Assembly (NCBI RefSeq): GCF_965660005.1
Contig: NZ_CBFHYF010000003.1
Span: 1-64,000, forward strand
Source: Porticoccus sp965660005
Lineage (GTDB): Bacteria > Pseudomonadota > Gammaproteobacteria > Pseudomonadales > Porticoccaceae
Direction of reading: 5' to 3'
DNA: 64,000 nucleotides
The translations under genes and the position numbers were made by a program. The notes beneath the pieces are model-generated. The model saw only the letters and a list, made by a program, of their open reading frames with translations, did no database searches and had not been told where the DNA came from. Shown piece after piece: positions 61,580-64,000 of this stretch. Numbering within the stretch: position 1 is the stretch's first letter; every line of letters begins with the position of its first letter.

Positions 61580-63748
61580 TTAACCCATTGGACTGAGTTT
61601 GGCATAGGCCAAAACCAGCCATTTGGTCCCTTCTTTATCAAAATTTACCTGTACCCGGGCATGGGCACCATTACCCTCAAAATTTAAAACGACGCCTTCA
61701 CCGAAAATAGGGTGCAAAACCCGCTGCCCGAGAGAAAGACTGGTGTTCTCTCCGCTATCGCTGAGGTTCATCGCCGGTTGTCGGGCATAACTGGCAGGTC
61801 GTTTGATCTGAGCTCGCAACCGGACCTCTTCCACCAGATTGGCTGGAATATCACGGACAAACCGGGATACGCGGTTATAATTTTCGGTGCCATACTGCTG
61901 ACGGGATTCGGCAAAGGTGAGGTAAAGCTTCTGCATCGCCCGGGTAATCCCCACATAGGCCAGTCGCCGCTCCTCCTCAAGTCGTCCGGGATCCTCTGCG
62001 GACATCCGGTGGGGAAACAGGTTTTCCTCCATACCCGCCAGAAAAACCAGCGGAAACTCAAGCCCCTTGGCCGAGTGCAATGTCATCAGCTGTACCGCAT
62101 CCTCACCCACATCCGCCTGCCGATCTCCAGCATCCAGGGCCGCCTGATCGAGAAATTGCGACAGTGGTGGCAGGTCTTTGTCTTCTGGCTCAAAGGATCG
62201 GCTGGCGATCACCAGTTCCTGCAGGTTTTCCACTCGTGATTCACCCCGGTCTCCTTTTTCCCGGCGATGAAAATCGATTAATCCACTGCCCTCGATAATA
62301 TGATCCACCCGTTCATGTAGCGGGAAATCTGTAGTCTCTTGGTCGAGCCTCCCGATTAGGGTCAGGAAGCCCTCCAGCGCATTACTGGCCCGACCAGAAA
62401 ATTGACCCGCAGCAATGGCATGCTCCGCTGTTCGCCAGAGCGACATCCCTTCATCACGGGCCAGCTCACGCAGCTCCTGAATTGTTTTATCACCGATCCC
62501 CCGGGTCGGAGTATTGACCACCCGCTCAAATGCTGCATCGTCGTGACGGTTGACCAGCAATCTCAAGTAGGCGAGGGCATTGCGGATTTCCTGACGTTCA
62601 TAAAATTTTTGCCCCCCATAAATGCGGTAGGGAATTGCAGCGCGCAACAGGGCGTCTTCAAGCACCCGGGACTGTGCATTGGAACGATAGAGAATGGCCG
62701 ATTCCTCGCGCAGATTACCCTGATTGACCCAGTCTCTCAGACGCTCGGCAATAAAACGGGCTTCATCCTGCTCATTGAAGGCCGCATAAAGTGAAATAGC
62801 TTCACCTTCGTTATCGTCCGTCCAGAGGTTTTTTCCCAGGCGATTGGAATTGCGTGAAATCACGGCATTGGCTGCTTCAAGAATATTTTTACTGGAGCGA
62901 TAATTCTGTTCCAGTCGCACCATCCGGGTGGCCGGATAATCACGGGGGAAGTTGAGAATGTTTTCCACCTTGGCACCACGCCAGCCATAAATGGACTGAT
63001 CGTCGTCACCCACTGCCGTTACCGGCAGCTGATCACCTGCCAGCACTCGCAACCAGGCATATTGAATCGCATTGGTGTCCTGAAATTCATCTGCCAGCAA
63101 ATGCCGGAAACGATGCTGATAGTGTTGCAGGAGTTCTGGATTTTTCAGCCAGAGCTCATGGGCGCGAAGCAGTAATTCGCCGAAATCCACTATTCCGCCG
63201 CGCTCACAGGCTTCCTCATAAGCAGCATAAACCTGTTGCATGGTTCGCTGATAGGGGTCATGGGCCGGTTGCAAATCGCGGCAGCGCAGTCCCTCGTCTT
63301 TCTGGTTATTGATAAACGACTGGGCCTGCCGCTGGGGCCAGCGGCTATCATCAATGCCCAAGCTCTGATACAGGCGTTTGACCAGTCGAAGCTGGTCGTC
63401 ACTGTCGAGTATCTGAAAATTTTCCGGAAGACCCGCATCCTGCCAATGCATTTTGAGTAGCCGATGAGCTAATCCGTGAAAAGTGCCCACCCACATTCCC
63501 TGAGCGGAGAAACCCAACAGGTCTTCAATGCGACCCCGCATTTCCCTTGCCGCCTTGTTGGTAAAGGTGACCGCCAGGATCGAATAGGGCGAAACCTGTT
63601 CCACCTGTATCAACCAGGCAATTCGATGAACAAGAACGCGGGTCTTGCCACTGCCTGCACCTGCGAGCACCAGAAGATGGCTGGCATTGCTGGAAACGGC
63701 TTCACGTTGGGCGGTATTCAGGGGATCGAGTATTGTTGTGACATCCAT
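61580..63748 (-). CDS. uvrD: DNA helicase II UvrD
   Basis: UvrD is the superfamily 1A 3'-5' helicase of nucleotide excision and mismatch repair. From ATG 63748 (MDVTTILDPLNTAQREAV) it has 722 residues, close to the 720 of E. coli. Motifs: Walker A AGAGSGKTRVLVHRI, LLADEFQDTNAIQY, VGDDDQSIYGWRGA, VRLEQNYRSS, LMTLHSAKGLEFP, and EERRLAYVGITRA. The C-terminal Tudor-like segment (LGQRVLHPIFGEGVV) typical of UvrD/PcrA is present, which argues against Rep. It is divergent from the HexR/RpiR gene. Confidence 0.95.
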   Translation of the reverse strand: MDVTTILDPLNTAQREAVSSNASHLLVLAGAGSGKTRVLVHRIAWLIQVEQVSPYSILAVTFTNKAAREMRGRIEDLLGFSAQGMWVGTFHGLAHRLLKMHWQDAGLPENFQILDSDDQLRLVKRLYQSLGIDDSRWPQRQAQSFINNQKDEGLRCRDLQPAHDPYQRTMQQVYAAYEEACERGGIVDFGELLLRAHELWLKNPELLQHYQHRFRHLLADEFQDTNAIQYAWLRVLAGDQLPVTAVGDDDQSIYGWRGAKVENILNFPRDYPATRMVRLEQNYRSSKNILEAANAVISRNSNRLGKNLWTDDNEGEAISLYAAFNEQDEARFIAERLRDWVNQGNLREESAILYRSNAQSRVLEDALLRAAIPYRIYGGQKFYERQEIRNALAYLRLLVNRHDDAAFERVVNTPTRGIGDKTIQELRELARDEGMSLWRTAEHAIAAGQFSGRASNALEGFLTLIGRLDQETTDFPLHERVDHIIEGSGLIDFHRREKGDRGESRVENLQELVIASRSFEPEDKDLPPLSQFLDQAALDAGDRQADVGEDAVQLMTLHSAKGLEFPLVFLAGMEENLFPHRMSAEDPGRLEEERRLAYVGITRAMQKLYLTFAESRQQYGTENYNRVSRFVRDIPANLVEEVRLRAQIKRPASYARQPAMNLSDSGENTSLSLGQRVLHPIFGEGVVLNFEGNGAHARVQVNFDKEGTKWLVLAYAKLSPMG

Positions 63749-63833
63749 GGCGGTAAATTCTATCAGAACACTGATGCCGGTGGGCGATCCTTGCGTACGG
63801 CAATAGACTTTCACTACAAGAATGCCATTTTTC

Positions 63834-63848
63834 TGTAAATTATTTACA
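63834..63848 (+). promoter_or_regulatory. Palindromic operator candidate, HexR-like
   Basis: TGTAAAT-T-ATTTACA is a perfect 15-base inverted repeat, 28 bases before the start of the RpiR-type gene. It matches about 13 of 15 positions of the HexR motif TGTARTWWWAYTACA as I remember it, so autoregulation is plausible. Confidence 0.5.
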
Positions 63849-63876
63849 ATAAAGCTCGTATTGTGGAGAGATCACC

Positions 63877-64000
63877 ATGAAACCCGCTGAACTCACCTGG
63901 GCCATCAGCAGTAGTCTGCCTAATTTACGCAAATCCGAGCGCAAGGTGGCAGAGTTTATTTTGGCCAATTTGACCGATGTCATTCGCATGAGAATCGTGG
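63877..64000 (+). CDS. RpiR/HexR family transcriptional regulator (5' part only)
   Basis: Only 41 codons are in the window. ATG 63877 follows GGAGAGATCACC. The sequence SLPNLRKSERKVAEFILANLTDVIRMRI matches the start of the helix-turn-helix domain of RpiR regulators (in part KSERKVAEFILANL), most like HexR, which controls glucose catabolism through the Entner-Doudoroff genes and senses KDPG. A palindrome upstream resembles the HexR site. If it is hexR, zwf and pgl may follow beyond the edge. Confidence 0.7.
   Translation, partial: MKPAELTWAISSSLPNLRKSERKVAEFILANLTDVIRMRIV

Noticed and set aside
63833..63849. LexA (SOS) box between uvrD and the regulator gene
   Set aside because: CTGT is present but the dyad is odd-centred over 15 bases, whereas the LexA box is a 16-base CTGT-N8-ACAG; the right half does not fit.
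1..64000. CRISPR arrays, tRNA or rRNA genes, insertion sequences, prophage genes
   Set aside because: None seen on either strand; the only sizeable intergenic repeat is the sRNA duplication.

Overview
The window is a 64 kb piece of a gammaproteobacterial chromosome, with no plasmid, phage, transposon, CRISPR, rRNA or tRNA signal that I could see. Nearly all genes are housekeeping genes whose local clusters match those near the replication origin of Pseudomonas-like bacteria: oxyR-recG, ppk/ppx/trxA/rho, cytochrome c4-dsbA beside engB-polA, thrB-znuA-zur-znuCB, the aa3 oxidase block from coxB to sco1, dprA-hemF-aroE, def-fmt-rsmB-trkA-trkH, and uvrD. The order of blocks and the extra genes (serC of the alpha/Methanosarcina type, a TonB receptor/binding protein/hybrid kinase cassette, an orphan TRAP binding protein) suggest a marine oligotrophic or Cellvibrionales-like relative rather than a true Pseudomonas. 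That placement is an inference from gene content.

Layout. 1-4.4 kb: end of oxyR, recG, and a phosphate uptake pair (DUF47 regulator, Pit) behind a Pho-box-like repeat. 4.4-8.8 kb: a dicarboxylate/amino acid symporter, an LplT-PlsC fusion, and a frameshifted lipid A deacylase-like gene. 8.9-16.5 kb: hemW, ppk, ppx, trxA (with an N gap), rho, pdxH. 16.7-22.5 kb: a putative sensory cassette of TonB receptor, periplasmic ABC_sub_bind protein and BarA/GacS-like tripartite kinase, each interrupted once. 22.5-27.2 kb: serC-serA, dsbA, cytochrome c4, engB. 27.2-27.6 kb: an intergenic region carrying two tandem, diverged copies of a small RNA gene at the place where Spot 42 (Enterobacteria) or ErsA (Pseudomonas) sits. 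27.6-34.5 kb: polA, a ThrB homologue without its catalytic residues, and the zinc uptake locus. 34.5-43.4 kb: complete aa3 cytochrome c oxidase with assembly factors. 43.5-51.8 kb: MATE exporter, two small proteins, gamma carbonic anhydrase, and the lysM-dprA-purE-tsaC-hemF-aroE run. 51.9-60.4 kb: def-fmt-rsmB-trkA-trkH and a RimB/RimK/desuccinylase operon. 60.5-64 kb: orphan TRAP binding protein, uvrD, and the start of a HexR/RpiR regulator with a palindromic operator.

The most notable observations are the duplicated sRNA genes with matching ECF-sigma-like promoters (GGGAACT, 15 nt, GGACTAA) and terminators; the pseudokinase ThrB; a PPK1 missing a conserved C-terminal segment; and the cluster of disrupted genes, three of which break by one base at homopolymers and so may be sequencing errors or slippage. 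The assembly is a draft (there is an N run), which limits what frameshifts can mean. All similarity statements come from reading the sequence and from memory of the families; no searches were run.
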